Positions 15,776 through 25,145 of a DNA stretch of 64,000 nt are shown one piece after another; position 1 is the first letter of the stretch, and each line of letters starts with the position of its first letter. This DNA comes from Lentisphaera marina (GTDB lineage: Bacteria; Verrucomicrobiota; Lentisphaeria; Lentisphaerales; Lentisphaeraceae). Location: assembly GCF_028745505.1 (NCBI RefSeq), contig NZ_JAQZZL010000002.1, positions 2,108,001 to 2,172,000 on the forward strand. Direction: 5' to 3'. Under the pieces are notes generated by a model. The model did no database searches, was not told the DNA's origin, and saw only the letters and a program-made list of their open reading frames with translations. Both the position numbers and the translations under genes were made by a program.

Positions 15776-16780
15776 TTATTTCACAGCTTTTGGGAATTTA
15801 CCAAGCTTCGCACTTGGGGTAGCATCAGCTTCAATATCGCCCGCCGCATACTGAATACCCGTAAGAATGTGTTGCATGGCTACTGGATTCATAAAGGTTG
15901 CATCATTGTGCCCTAAGTTTGTGTAAAACACTCTTGAGCCTGTATAGGATCTGAGCCAAGAAACTGCGTAGTCATTATCTTTGCGCTTCATATTCTTTTT
16001 CATCATATTCGGTCCTGATAAATCAAGACTTAAGAGCACGCGCATTTTTTCACGAGTGAAATGCGTGTCTTCTTTATACTGATAGATTTCATCTTGAATA
16101 ACAAAGCCTTGGGGAACCATTTTCGCACAAGGATGATCGGGACATTCATTATAAATCGTCACTTTATCACGTGCATTCCACGGGTGACCATCAAAAATAC
16201 CGCCCATGGCTTCCAAATAATTTGGCCAATTTTTATGGCAGTCTGTTGCTGCGTGAATGCCGACTAAGCCATTGTCCGATGCCATGAATTTCTCGAAAGC
16301 TGCACGAGCTTGAGGACTAGCAATAGGATCCCTTGTTGTGCTAAGCATCAGGATTACATCATATTTTGCGAGCTCCGCATCATTAATCATCGCTTCATCT
16401 TCTGTCTGAACTGCAGTGTAAGCACCCGTTTTTTCGCCCATAGCTTTTAAAAGTAAAGCACCTATTTCTATAGAACCGTGGCGAAAACCAGTCGTTCTAG
16501 AGTAAATCAAAACTTTTCTCGGCGACTTAGATTTCACTGTCTCAAGCGAAGAAAACAATTTATTAATCTCAGCTTCTTTTTCTATTAGTGTTTTATTTGC
16601 CTTCAGTAAACTAATTTTCTGCTTGGTCGCCTTGGGGAGTTTTTTCTTATCTTTTGATCCTTTTTGTAAAGTTTGGATCTCTTGATTGAGCTTATTAATT
16701 TTGGTAGTTTTGTCATCATTTGCAAAGCTCGCCATACTTGCGATAGCTAAAGCAGAAAAAATAAAGTTCTTTAGTTTCAT
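15776..16780 (-). CDS. Exported ThuA-domain protein with N-terminal helical region
   Basis: The start is placed at the ATG at 16780, which has a strong AGGAGAG ribosome binding site and begins a signal peptide (MKLKNFIFSALAIASMASFA); a longer frame upstream lacks both. The mature 334-residue protein has a Lys-rich helical segment (~25-85), then a ThuA-like domain: RKVLIYSRTTGFRHGSIEIG, YDVILMLSTTRDP, FMASDNGLVGIHAATDC, YLEAMGGIFDGHPWN, and a terminal SRVFYTNLGHNDATF. These motifs fit the ThuA family strongly. The enzymatic role is not established. It stands alone between a terminator and a 460-bp intergenic stretch. Confidence 0.88.
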   Translation of the reverse strand: MKLKNFIFSALAIASMASFANDDKTTKINKLNQEIQTLQKGSKDKKKLPKATKQKISLLKANKTLIEKEAEINKLFSSLETVKSKSPRKVLIYSRTTGFRHGSIEIGALLLKAMGEKTGAYTAVQTEDEAMINDAELAKYDVILMLSTTRDPIASPQARAAFEKFMASDNGLVGIHAATDCHKNWPNYLEAMGGIFDGHPWNARDKVTIYNECPDHPCAKMVPQGFVIQDEIYQYKEDTHFTREKMRVLLSLDLSGPNMMKKNMKRKDNDYAVSWLRSYTGSRVFYTNLGHNDATFMNPVAMQHILTGIQYAAGDIEADATPSAKLGKFPKAVK

Positions 16781-17240
16781 GTGCTCTCCTAGATAATTAT
16801 TGTTATAAATCTTTATAAGATATAAGTCTTGCTGAGTATTAATACTCCACATGACATAGATTTGTAACATTATTTAACATAAATTATAACCTGCTGTTTC
16901 AAAATAAGGAATTATTTACTCAAAAAATCATGAAATAATTAAAGTAATGAACTCAAGCACAGTTCTTATTATGGGCAGATTTAGCACACCCTCTTTAAAA
17001 ATATAAGAGCGGCCGATACCGAATCTTTAGCCAATTGGGGTTTTATCTTGTATCAACAAATGTGTGGTGTCACGATTTTGTTGATACGACCAAAAGCTCG
17101 GCATCGACTGTTCTTGAACATAAGTACGACTGCTCAAATAGATATCTAACAAATGATTTAGCTTAAGTTATTAATTTTTGTAAAATTTAGATCCGCCTAA
17201 TTAGTTAGATGCCGATGTTTTACCTTGCTACTTTAAATCA
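16781..17240. other. Long intergenic region with a strong inverted repeat
   Basis: No gene is seen. GTATCAACAAA (17050-17060) and TTTGTTGATAC (17077-17087) are perfect 11-bp arms around a 16-nt spacer. TCGGCATC near 17099 and GATGCCGA near 17210 form another, wider inverted pair. The region lies after the cytochrome c gene and before the ThuA gene on the minus strand. It has no T-run typical of a terminator, so an operator or a small structured RNA is possible. Confidence 0.4.
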
Positions 17241-17894
17241 CTAATCTTTGACTTGCTTTAAACCACTGATATAGGCAGCTAAATCTTTAAAATCTTGCGC
17301 TTGTAATGAGTAGTCTTTTAAAACCTTTACCATCAACTGACCATGGGGATCTTTACTGCCATCCGCAACTCGCTGACCATTGCTGAATTTCTTGAGTGCC
17401 GACTCAATATATTGCGCTGATAAAATATTGAGCTTGGGGGCCTTCATCGATTCATTGCCTTCGGCATATAAACCATGACAGGAAATGCAGTTCGCATGTT
17501 TTTGGTAAAGCTGTTCACCGCGCTTAAAAGACTCATTTTTTATTTGAGGGCTTATGGGGGCTTTGAGTGAGGACAAATAACTTGCCAAAGCATCAATTTG
17601 TTCAGAACTCAAGTTTTTCACCTGTTGTCCCATCAAATGACCCACTGCATCTGTTTTGGCATCTTTCCCACGCACACCTGCTTTAAACTTTTTGAGTTGT
17701 TCAAGTAGATAGACTTTTGATTGCGACGCCAAGGCAGGGGTTTTTAAACTCTTTTTACCTTCGGCTTTTTCCCCATGACATTGTATGCATTTATTTCTAA
17801 AGAGTTCCGCTGCCTGGAGATGACTTTGCTTTTCTTGAGCCCACAAAAATGGGCAAAAGAAAAGTACAAAAGCAAACTTGGGGAAGTTGCTCAT
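17241..17894 (-). CDS. Exported dihaem cytochrome c
   Basis: A 217-residue protein with a hydrophobic export signal (~1-20) and two c-type haem motifs, CIQCH (36-40) and CISCH (136-140). Each is followed by a similar ~85-residue c553/c4-like domain with LASYLSSLK and LAAYISGLK ends, so the protein is an internal duplication. It should carry electrons in the periplasm. It is the last gene of a tight three-gene operon: the DUF1552 gene stops 6 bp upstream and the DUF1592 haem protein lies before that. The set looks like a periplasmic redox unit. The electron donor and acceptor are not identifiable here. Confidence 0.9.
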   Translation of the reverse strand: MSNFPKFAFVLFFCPFLWAQEKQSHLQAAELFRNKCIQCHGEKAEGKKSLKTPALASQSKVYLLEQLKKFKAGVRGKDAKTDAVGHLMGQQVKNLSSEQIDALASYLSSLKAPISPQIKNESFKRGEQLYQKHANCISCHGLYAEGNESMKAPKLNILSAQYIESALKKFSNGQRVADGSKDPHGQLMVKVLKDYSLQAQDFKDLAAYISGLKQVKD

Positions 17895-17900
17895 TAATAA

Positions 17901-19244
17901 TTAAGCATTCTTAAAGGTAAAAATGCCTTCTTCTAATGGCTTTGTACTATCAGAGAAACTTTCTTCTTTGATTCCCATACTATGTAAAATACTTAGGTAT
18001 AAATTACTCAATTGCTCACCATCGCGACGGAAATAAGAGCCATGCTTAACACCCATGTTTTTACCACCAGCTAAGAGTGTCGGCACGTTCTTCACATTAT
18101 GCGTTGTACTACATCCACTACCGAAAAGAACTAATGAGTTATCGAGAAGGTTGCTATTACCTTCTTTAGTTTTCTTGAGTTTATCAAGGAAATAAGCGAC
18201 TTGGCCACTCAAGAACTGATCGTATTTAGCAAAATCCATTTGCCCTTTTTTATCCTTCGCATGTGAAAGTCCATGGTGATCTTTACTGAGGCCCAAGCGT
18301 ACTGGGAAAGTATTGGAGATACCCATGCCATCTTCACGATTGAGCATAAAGGCAACCGAGCGAGTAATATCCGCGTCAAAAGCCAAAGTAATCACATCAA
18401 ACATAGTCTGATAAAATTGGGCTGGGTCTTGCTCCAAATCATAATCAAAGTTCAAATGACTATAGTCCTGTTTTTTGAGTGGGATATCAATCCATTTTTC
18501 TGAGGTTTCAAAACGTGATTCGAGTTCACTTAATGAAGTTAGGTACTGATCCATTTTTTCACGATCGGCAGACCCTAAACGCTTGTTGAAGTCGCGTGAG
18601 CTATCAAGAACTGCATCGACAATCTTCATCTTCTTTTTCAGGAGTGCACGTTGCTGTTCCATAGAATCTTTTGAACCGAGGAAAAGACGATTAAATACAT
18701 CTCTGGGATTATTTTCTGCCGGGATCGGTTTACCTTCATTATTATAGGCAATTGTTCCCGTTCTCGAAAGAAAGCCTACACCATTGTCAATTGATAAAAC
18801 CAAAGAAGCCTGACGACAATACTGCTTAGTATTGCGAGCGATAACTTGGTCCAAAGACACGGTATTATATTGTCCTGGTTTGGGGTCGTGGAAGGGTGCT
18901 CCCGTGAGCCACATATCAGAGCAGACATGTGGATCTGATAAAATGGCATTCTTGTGCCCTAAGCCGCCAAAAAAGGTGACCTCATTGCGGAATCTTTCCA
19001 AAGGTTTGGTGGATTGATTAAACTTAAAGTTGCGCCCCGTTTCTGCAGGGTACCAACTCCAATCATCGATTTTATTTTTAGCTTGGGGAATGGACATGCC
19101 ATTAGCTGTGTAAAGCCCACAAAAACGCTTGGCACGATTGGACTCACTCAAAACTTCTTCACCCATAATTTCTAATGTCGGAAGAGCTAGACTAACGCCC
19201 GCAATCCCCTTGAGAACTGATCTTCTATTAAATGATTTTTTCAT
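17901..19244 (-). CDS. DUF1552 family exported protein
   Basis: A 447-residue DUF1552 protein with a twin-arginine-like signal (MKKSFNRRSVLKGIAGVSLALPTLEIMG). Family hallmarks include GLYTANGMSIPQ, EVTFFGGLGHKNA, a DMWLTGAPFHDP segment, HHGLSHAKDKKGQMDFAKYDQF, and SLVLFGSGCSTTHNVKNVPTLLAGG. The role of the family is unknown, but its genes commonly sit next to DUF1592 haem proteins, as here: the DUF1592 gene ends 12 bp upstream and the cytochrome c gene starts 6 bp downstream. A good AAGGAAG ribosome binding site precedes the ATG. Export by the Tat pathway would suggest folding or cofactor insertion in the cytoplasm; this is inference. Confidence 0.92.
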   Translation of the reverse strand: MKKSFNRRSVLKGIAGVSLALPTLEIMGEEVLSESNRAKRFCGLYTANGMSIPQAKNKIDDWSWYPAETGRNFKFNQSTKPLERFRNEVTFFGGLGHKNAILSDPHVCSDMWLTGAPFHDPKPGQYNTVSLDQVIARNTKQYCRQASLVLSIDNGVGFLSRTGTIAYNNEGKPIPAENNPRDVFNRLFLGSKDSMEQQRALLKKKMKIVDAVLDSSRDFNKRLGSADREKMDQYLTSLSELESRFETSEKWIDIPLKKQDYSHLNFDYDLEQDPAQFYQTMFDVITLAFDADITRSVAFMLNREDGMGISNTFPVRLGLSKDHHGLSHAKDKKGQMDFAKYDQFLSGQVAYFLDKLKKTKEGNSNLLDNSLVLFGSGCSTTHNVKNVPTLLAGGKNMGVKHGSYFRRDGEQLSNLYLSILHSMGIKEESFSDSTKPLEEGIFTFKNA

Positions 19245-19256
19245 TCTTATACTTCC

Positions 19257-22200
19257 TTACTTCGTATTAAAAACATGACTATTGATAATAAATTTGAGAA
19301 CATCTCGTGTCTTGTAACCCGTGGGTTTCAAAGCCTTTGCTTGTTCTTTAAGAAATGCGACTTCATCGAAATTCAAACTTCTACCCGTTGCGTAGATCGC
19401 TAAATGTTTCATGAAGCTGAAGGCAACTTGATCCATGCGTTCATCAATCAGGTATTGCTTCATTTCATTGAGGTCATTGACTTCCGTGCCATCGGGCAAT
19501 TCTGATTCTGATTCTGCTTCATACTTTGCTTTCACAAAACCTGCAGCATCGTACATCTCGAATGGGATACCCCAAGGATCAATCTTCATATGACAATTCT
19601 TACAGCCCTTTTGATTCCTGTGAGCTTCCAATTTTTCTCTCAGAGTCATGGATTTATCTTCTTCATCCACACCTGGAACATTTGGTGGTGGCGTTCCAGG
19701 AGGCTCCGCAACAATTTTTCTCGCGACCCAAGTACCACGTTTCACTGGGTGAGATTCGTGACCATCAGATAAACCAGCTAAAACACTTGCTTGGGTAAGT
19801 ATGCCCCCGCGATTTTTATCTGTCAGCATTACTTTCTGGAATTTATAACCCTGAGGATTTTTGTTTTCCAACTTATAGTATTCGGCAACTAAATCATTCG
19901 CCATAGTAAAATCTGAATTAATGATGTTACTCAATTCAAGGTTTTCTTGAATGAGGTGATTCATAAATTCTACCGGCTCCTGGCGCAGTTGCTGCTTCAT
20001 GCGTTTTGTTAAAGTTGGGTAGAGTTTGTTATCTACTTTAACGGAATCAAATTTATCGAGCAATAACCAATCACGAGTAAAACGCGACGTGAAATTCGCA
20101 AAGCGAGGGTCATTGATCATCGCATCGATCTGCTTATTGAGATCTTTACTAATTTCTTGTGACTCGGCTTTAGCTAATAAATCCGCATCAGGTGGGCTAT
20201 TCCACAAGAAGTAAGATAGCTTGGATGCTAATTCTGTATTGCTTAAAGCTTCTTTTTCAGGAGATTCAGATTTCTCCGTAATGAACAAGAACTGAGGTGA
20301 AGTCAAAACAACGAGAAGTGCATCCTTCACACTCTCGTGGAAGTTTTGGTTTTCTTCGTAGCTATCCTGCCAAATCTTATATGCAATACCTAGATCCCTG
20401 TCATTCACTTCTCCGCGATAAGCACGGTACATGAAGTTCTCTATAACTTCTTTTGCATAAACTTCTGGCTTATCGGAATTACTAGAATCAATAAATACGC
20501 TCTTGTGTGATTTTGTCGGCCATGATTCGTAATAAGGCCCTTCAAATTCTACGGATTTAACGAGCAGTCGTGGCACATCAATTTCAGTCACAAAATCATG
20601 ACGTAAACCAATTTCACGTACACCCGCTAAGTAGTTGTCATTAGCTTTGTTCAGAACGGGACTCGGGAAGTCGTTGATACTACCGGTGAATTCGTAGTTC
20701 TTAAACTCATAAGAATCCACTTCTTGGCTAGGTCCAATTTCATTCAAAGTACTACCATCGTCACGACGGAAGCCCATCTGTAGATTGACTAATGGATTGC
20801 GTTGTTCAAAAGCTAGGAAATCTTTATATGTTTTTGATTTCTCTTGAAGCGGAGTCAAAGAAACACTATCGATGATAAGCCCTTTAGAAGCATTAAGCTT
20901 AACGGGATAATCTCCTGCCTCTAAACGAACCACTTTCATGCCTTCATTGCGCATCACCTCTTGCTCCCTGTCACTGAGGAAGCGTTTTGCCACAATTGTA
21001 TCACCTTGTGAAAACGAAAATTCAGCACCATCAAAACGATCTTCATATCCCTTGCGATTATACACTTTCAGGGAACTGATAACTTTGGGCGTATCAAAGA
21101 CAACTTTTATCCAAGGATTATCTTCTTGCTGTGTGTGAGCTAAGTTCGTCTTGTTCCCATCACTTAATTTCTCTGGACCCATGTTATCTGAATAACTTGA
21201 GCTCATAGTGATTTTGCTGTTTTTGATTAGCTTTTTATTCTTATCAAAAACTTCGAGCTCCCCCAAGTTAATTATCCTATCTTTACCAGGAACCTGAATG
21301 AGTAAAGATTCCACCTCTTTACCTGCTGATCCTTTGATAGAGATACTTGCATCACTCTTTTGTGCCTTACCCATTTGGATGGGGATAAATAACTTTTGAT
21401 CTCCCAAATCGAAGTCTAAATTAGCTTTTTTATTATTTGCTAGGTATTTAAAATCTAACTGATAAACACCCGCTTCTTTGACAGTAAAAACTTTAGCTTC
21501 AGGTTTCACATATTTCACTGCTATAAATTCAGCACCATCAAAGCGGCTTTCGAAATCTTTTCTATTATAGATTTTCACTGATGTCAGGCTTTGTGCTTTT
21601 GGAAATTCAATTTTTAACCAGGGATTATTTTCTAGCCCTGTATGCGCAAAATTATTTTTATCGCCATCCGTTAGCTTATCCGTTGCCATACTCTTATCAA
21701 AGAGGGAACTCAAAGTCATCTTAGCATTTTTTATGAGCTGATTATTTTGATCGTAAAGTTCGATTTCTGATAAGTTTAAATAGCGATCTTTTCCCTTTAA
21801 AGAAATTTGCAAAGAACTAAATTTTTGATCATCGAAACCAGAAATCGTTATGAGCTCACCACTCTTACCATCTTCTATACCCGATATTTCATATGACGCA
21901 AGATCATTGAGCTTGAGCTGATTAGACGATTCATTAAATGAAACCACCTGTGTCTTATCATCTCCCTGTATGGCGGCAAAACCTTTAGGCAAATTTAAGT
22001 TATCACGGTGCTTAGCGGCATTCACTTTAATTTTGAAATTCCCTGTACTAGGCAATTCACGTAATGAAATTTTAAATCTCGGTGACCATACCATAGTGGG
22101 AGACCAGGCTGCCTTCGCAGGAATAGAGGGGCGCATCAGCATGCCACCTTCTGCAAAGTTGATGGGATCACCTTTGGGGTAAGGGGCTCTAGGACCACTC

Positions 22201-23057
22201 AAACCTGCAAAAACCGCATGATATATACTATTAAAATCACGCCATTCTCTAACCGTGCTATTCCCCTTATAACCTTGAATGAAACGATACTCTTTTTTCA
22301 TGATATAAGGTTCGACCGCAAACTCTTTCTCAGGAACTAATTCATTGAATAAAAAGTTCTTCAGTTCGATCTGCTTACTACCTGCCCCAAGAATAAGTCG
22401 ATCTGCAATGGGTTCTTTATTGATTCCATCACCAAAATCAATACGGAAATTCTGTACTTTGGGTTTCTCCTCAGGGTTGACCACCGAGAGATCTAAAGCT
22501 TTCTGAGCAATCGCAAAATAGGTTTCCATTTGCATGGGTGACAATTGCATTGAACCACCATCATTCGTGAAACCTTCTGGTGAAACGGCATCATTTGGCA
22601 AAGTTCGCCCGACATTTTCATCTAGCTTTAATAATTCGCGCAGGGTGTTTCTATACTGACTCTTAGTTAACCTTCTTACAGAACCATTCTTTTCCGCCGC
22701 TCTCAAGCGACCCGCATCTAAGTTTTCACTGATCCATGCCGTAAGCTCTAAACGCTGCTCCATAGTCGGTTGCTTACTATCTTCTGGAGGCATCACTTCA
22801 TCAGAATCTAGAGGCATAGTCAGAACGTGCTGCATCTTTTCCCAGGAAAAGAGTTTCTTGCCTGAGAAATCATTTGCTAATTGATCAATGCGGAAACCAC
22901 CTTTTTGCTTTTTTTCGCCGTGGCATCGCACACAAAATTTATCTAAAATCGGTTTTATTTTTTCATCATATTGATGATCCTCTCCAGCTGCCTGAGCCAG
23001 TGAGGTCAAGCTCCCAAATAAGGCAACTAAGCCCAAGTATTTTTTTGTAATCAACAT
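19257..23057 (-). CDS. Planctomycete-type cytochrome/DUF1587-DUF1592-DUF1588-DUF1585 protein with two inserted discoidin-like domains
   Basis: A 1266-residue exported protein. After the signal peptide comes a planctomycete-type haem motif CVRCH (42-46), then DUF1587 (RRLTKSQYRNTLRELL, about 127). A long central beta-rich region follows, then the C-terminal DUF1595/1592/1588/1585 block with SKLSYFLWNSPPD, RGGILTQASVL, HESHPVKRGTWVARK and CKNCHMKIDPWGIPFEMYDAAG. The central region holds two ~90-residue units that match each other: NLSEIELYDQNNQLIKNAK with IYNRKDFESRFDGAEF, and NLGELEVFDKNKKLIKNSK with VYNRKGYEDRFDGAEF. They resemble F5/8 type C (discoidin) sugar-binding domains. It heads the operon with the DUF1552 and cytochrome genes. 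The biochemical role is unknown; redox attack on a carbohydrate is an inference. Confidence 0.92.
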   Translation of the reverse strand: MLITKKYLGLVALFGSLTSLAQAAGEDHQYDEKIKPILDKFCVRCHGEKKQKGGFRIDQLANDFSGKKLFSWEKMQHVLTMPLDSDEVMPPEDSKQPTMEQRLELTAWISENLDAGRLRAAEKNGSVRRLTKSQYRNTLRELLKLDENVGRTLPNDAVSPEGFTNDGGSMQLSPMQMETYFAIAQKALDLSVVNPEEKPKVQNFRIDFGDGINKEPIADRLILGAGSKQIELKNFLFNELVPEKEFAVEPYIMKKEYRFIQGYKGNSTVREWRDFNSIYHAVFAGLSGPRAPYPKGDPINFAEGGMLMRPSIPAKAAWSPTMVWSPRFKISLRELPSTGNFKIKVNAAKHRDNLNLPKGFAAIQGDDKTQVVSFNESSNQLKLNDLASYEISGIEDGKSGELITISGFDDQKFSSLQISLKGKDRYLNLSEIELYDQNNQLIKNAKMTLSSLFDKSMATDKLTDGDKNNFAHTGLENNPWLKIEFPKAQSLTSVKIYNRKDFESRFDGAEFIAVKYVKPEAKVFTVKEAGVYQLDFKYLANNKKANLDFDLGDQKLFIPIQMGKAQKSDASISIKGSAGKEVESLLIQVPGKDRIINLGELEVFDKNKKLIKNSKITMSSSYSDNMGPEKLSDGNKTNLAHTQQEDNPWIKVVFDTPKVISSLKVYNRKGYEDRFDGAEFSFSQGDTIVAKRFLSDREQEVMRNEGMKVVRLEAGDYPVKLNASKGLIIDSVSLTPLQEKSKTYKDFLAFEQRNPLVNLQMGFRRDDGSTLNEIGPSQEVDSYEFKNYEFTGSINDFPSPVLNKANDNYLAGVREIGLRHDFVTEIDVPRLLVKSVEFEGPYYESWPTKSHKSVFIDSSNSDKPEVYAKEVIENFMYRAYRGEVNDRDLGIAYKIWQDSYEENQNFHESVKDALLVVLTSPQFLFITEKSESPEKEALSNTELASKLSYFLWNSPPDADLLAKAESQEISKDLNKQIDAMINDPRFANFTSRFTRDWLLLDKFDSVKVDNKLYPTLTKRMKQQLRQEPVEFMNHLIQENLELSNIINSDFTMANDLVAEYYKLENKNPQGYKFQKVMLTDKNRGGILTQASVLAGLSDGHESHPVKRGTWVARKIVAEPPGTPPPNVPGVDEEDKSMTLREKLEAHRNQKGCKNCHMKIDPWGIPFEMYDAAGFVKAKYEAESESELPDGTEVNDLNEMKQYLIDERMDQVAFSFMKHLAIYATGRSLNFDEVAFLKEQAKALKPTGYKTRDVLKFIINSHVFNTK

Positions 23058-23202
23058 TATTCAATAACCTAATTATTTGTTCTTTAAAAACAGTATGTGA
23101 TTTTGTCCGATAAGTTAACAGTTAGTACCAGTGGGAAGATAAAATGACTGCAAAAGCTAAAATCATATGAATTATTAGAAACAATATGCATCTTTTCACT
23201 TA

Positions 23203-23234
23203 TAACTTTCATAAAAAAATGATCGAAATATATA
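23203..23234. promoter_or_regulatory. Conserved 32-bp element upstream of the DUF1592 operon
   Basis: This stretch matches 26461-26492 at 27 of 32 positions with no gaps. The shared cores are TAACTTTC, an A-run, TGATCG and ATATATA. Both copies lie upstream of minus-strand operons, so this is a probable operator for a shared regulator; the AraC protein encoded at 26555 is the obvious candidate. Confidence 0.6.
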
Positions 23235-23343
23235 AATACCTTTTCACGATAGGTATGCCTGTTCTACACAGAGCATCATCAAATGAGCTCCATTTATCAT
23301 TTTTATCTTGAGCGTGTGAATATGGGTCTGCAAGAACAAAGAG

Positions 23344-23369
23344 GTCATATTATTCATAGTGAATATGAC
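23344..23369 (-). repeat. Inverted repeat downstream of the symporter gene
   Basis: GTCAT(ATT)ATTCA-TAG-TGAATATGAC can fold into a hairpin with a 3-nt bulge. It lies about 60 bp after the symporter stop codon. It could be a transcript-end structure, but no clear T-run follows. The rest of the 23058-23428 gap shows no gene. Confidence 0.4.
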
Positions 23370-23428
23370 AAGCCATCAATAGTATTAAGATGATAAAAAT
23401 AATTTCATAAAATCACCCAATCCTGTTT

Positions 23429-25144
23429 TTATCTAAAAGTATAAAAAAGAACTAACATGATGCAGACTAAAACCGCGGATAGAGTTTTGTAGTTACCAAT
23501 CCCCTTCCAAGCTTCGCCCTGCAGAGCTTCAAAAGGAGTATTCCAGTAGAGTTTCTCACTTTCCTCAGTGTGTTCATGAGGATTAATCGTCGAGATAATC
23601 GCAATGATAATCACGTAAAAAACACAAAGGTAAAAAGCTTGCATTAGGAAGGGCACTTCACTCCAAACAGGAATGGTGACTCCTGTGAAACTGAACACCA
23701 TTAAAGCTAATGACACAACAAAACCTAAAGCTAAGGTAATTACCGCTGCTTTAGACGAGGCTTTTTTCCAGAACACCCCCATAACAAAGACCGCGGTAAT
23801 GGGTGCAGCAATGTAACCAATCAGCGTATTCAAACCCTGAATAATGCTACCAAATCGATCCAATTGTAATGAAATGATAATAGAGATGATTGTAGCGGCT
23901 ACACAAGCAATACGTCCCACTTTTACTAAGTGCTGATCATCGGCATCTTCTTTAAAACGCTTGTAGATATCGTAACTCACCAAAGTAGAGATTGAGTTAA
24001 GGGCTCCAGACACTGTACTCATGAGAGCTGACAACAATGCGGCAGCAACCACACCTTTTAAGCCCACGGGAAGAAGTTCACGGATCATAACGGCATAAGT
24101 TTGACTCGAATCAATCACTTCTTTGCCATCTACCAATTTTGTGGGCATCGCCGATTCGGGAATAATTCCCTGCTGAACGATGGCATAAAACATTAGGCCA
24201 GGAAGAATGAAAATGAAAACGGGAAGAATCTTGATAAAGCCTGCAAATATAGAACCAACTCGCGCATGATTCTCATCTTTTGCTCCGAGTACGCGCTGCA
24301 CAATCGTTTGGTCGGCACACCAATACCAAATGCCTAAAACTGGGAAGCCCAATAGGAAAGCATACCAAGGCGAATGCCCCCCGGATTTGAGCATGCTCAA
24401 TTTGCTATCCACTACCTCGCCCGCTTCATTTTTAATCTGTGCATGACTCGTAATTAAATCGATCACACTCTCTCCGCTTGAACCAAGTTTAGTCCAACAG
24501 AAATAAGTCACAAAACAGGCGCCGAGTAAAAGCACAATCGTTTGAATAGATTCAGTAAGAACCACTGCCATAAGACCGCCCACCACCGTATAAATACCTG
24601 TCAGTATCGCGACGCCAATCACACTATAGAGAATGGGAAAGCCAAACATGCCTTTGAGCACCACGGCACCCGTATAGAGGGCAAACGCAATGTGAATAGC
24701 GATTGCTGAAACAACCGACATAACGGCTAACCAATCTCGACAAGTTCTCGAGTAACGTTTTTCTAAAAAGTCTGGTAAGGTGGTCACTTTAGATCTTATA
24801 TAAAAAGGTGCAAAAAAGACTCCGAGAATGATCAATGTAAACACCGCCATCCATTCGTAGTTACCCGAAAGAAGCCCTTCGTCAAAACCCGTTTGAGCCA
24901 GAGAAACAAGATGAACTGTCGAGATATTTGTTGCGAAGAGCGCAAGTCCAATAGCAGGCCACTTCAATGTCCCACCTGCTAGAAAATAATCTTTTGCCGA
25001 CTCTTGCTTATTTTTATTGCGCATGCCCGCCCAACAGCCAACCGCAATAATACCGACTATATAGAAAATAATTACCCCTATATCAATCCCGCCAATACTA
25101 TTCACTGCTTCGGCATTGACATCCATATCTATTGATTTCGCCAT
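23429..25144 (-). CDS. Sodium:solute symporter (SSS family)
   Basis: A 571-residue polytopic membrane protein of the sodium/solute symporter family with about 13-14 membrane spans. Typical elements are KDYFLAGGTLKWPAIGLALFATNIST in outline (~50-76), the FAPFYIRSKVTTLPDFLEKRYSR segment (~111-133) characteristic of sugar transporters of the SGLT type, and a conserved GIYTVVGGLMAVVLTE (~183-198). It starts 1 bp after the L-fuconate dehydratase stop, so the two genes form an operon. The likely cargo is therefore L-fucose, L-fuconate or a related sugar. Cargo is inferred from context, not read from the sequence. Confidence 0.93.
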   Translation of the reverse strand: MAKSIDMDVNAEAVNSIGGIDIGVIIFYIVGIIAVGCWAGMRNKNKQESAKDYFLAGGTLKWPAIGLALFATNISTVHLVSLAQTGFDEGLLSGNYEWMAVFTLIILGVFFAPFYIRSKVTTLPDFLEKRYSRTCRDWLAVMSVVSAIAIHIAFALYTGAVVLKGMFGFPILYSVIGVAILTGIYTVVGGLMAVVLTESIQTIVLLLGACFVTYFCWTKLGSSGESVIDLITSHAQIKNEAGEVVDSKLSMLKSGGHSPWYAFLLGFPVLGIWYWCADQTIVQRVLGAKDENHARVGSIFAGFIKILPVFIFILPGLMFYAIVQQGIIPESAMPTKLVDGKEVIDSSQTYAVMIRELLPVGLKGVVAAALLSALMSTVSGALNSISTLVSYDIYKRFKEDADDQHLVKVGRIACVAATIISIIISLQLDRFGSIIQGLNTLIGYIAAPITAVFVMGVFWKKASSKAAVITLALGFVVSLALMVFSFTGVTIPVWSEVPFLMQAFYLCVFYVIIIAIISTINPHEHTEESEKLYWNTPFEALQGEAWKGIGNYKTLSAVLVCIMLVLFYTFR

Positions 25145-25145
25145 T

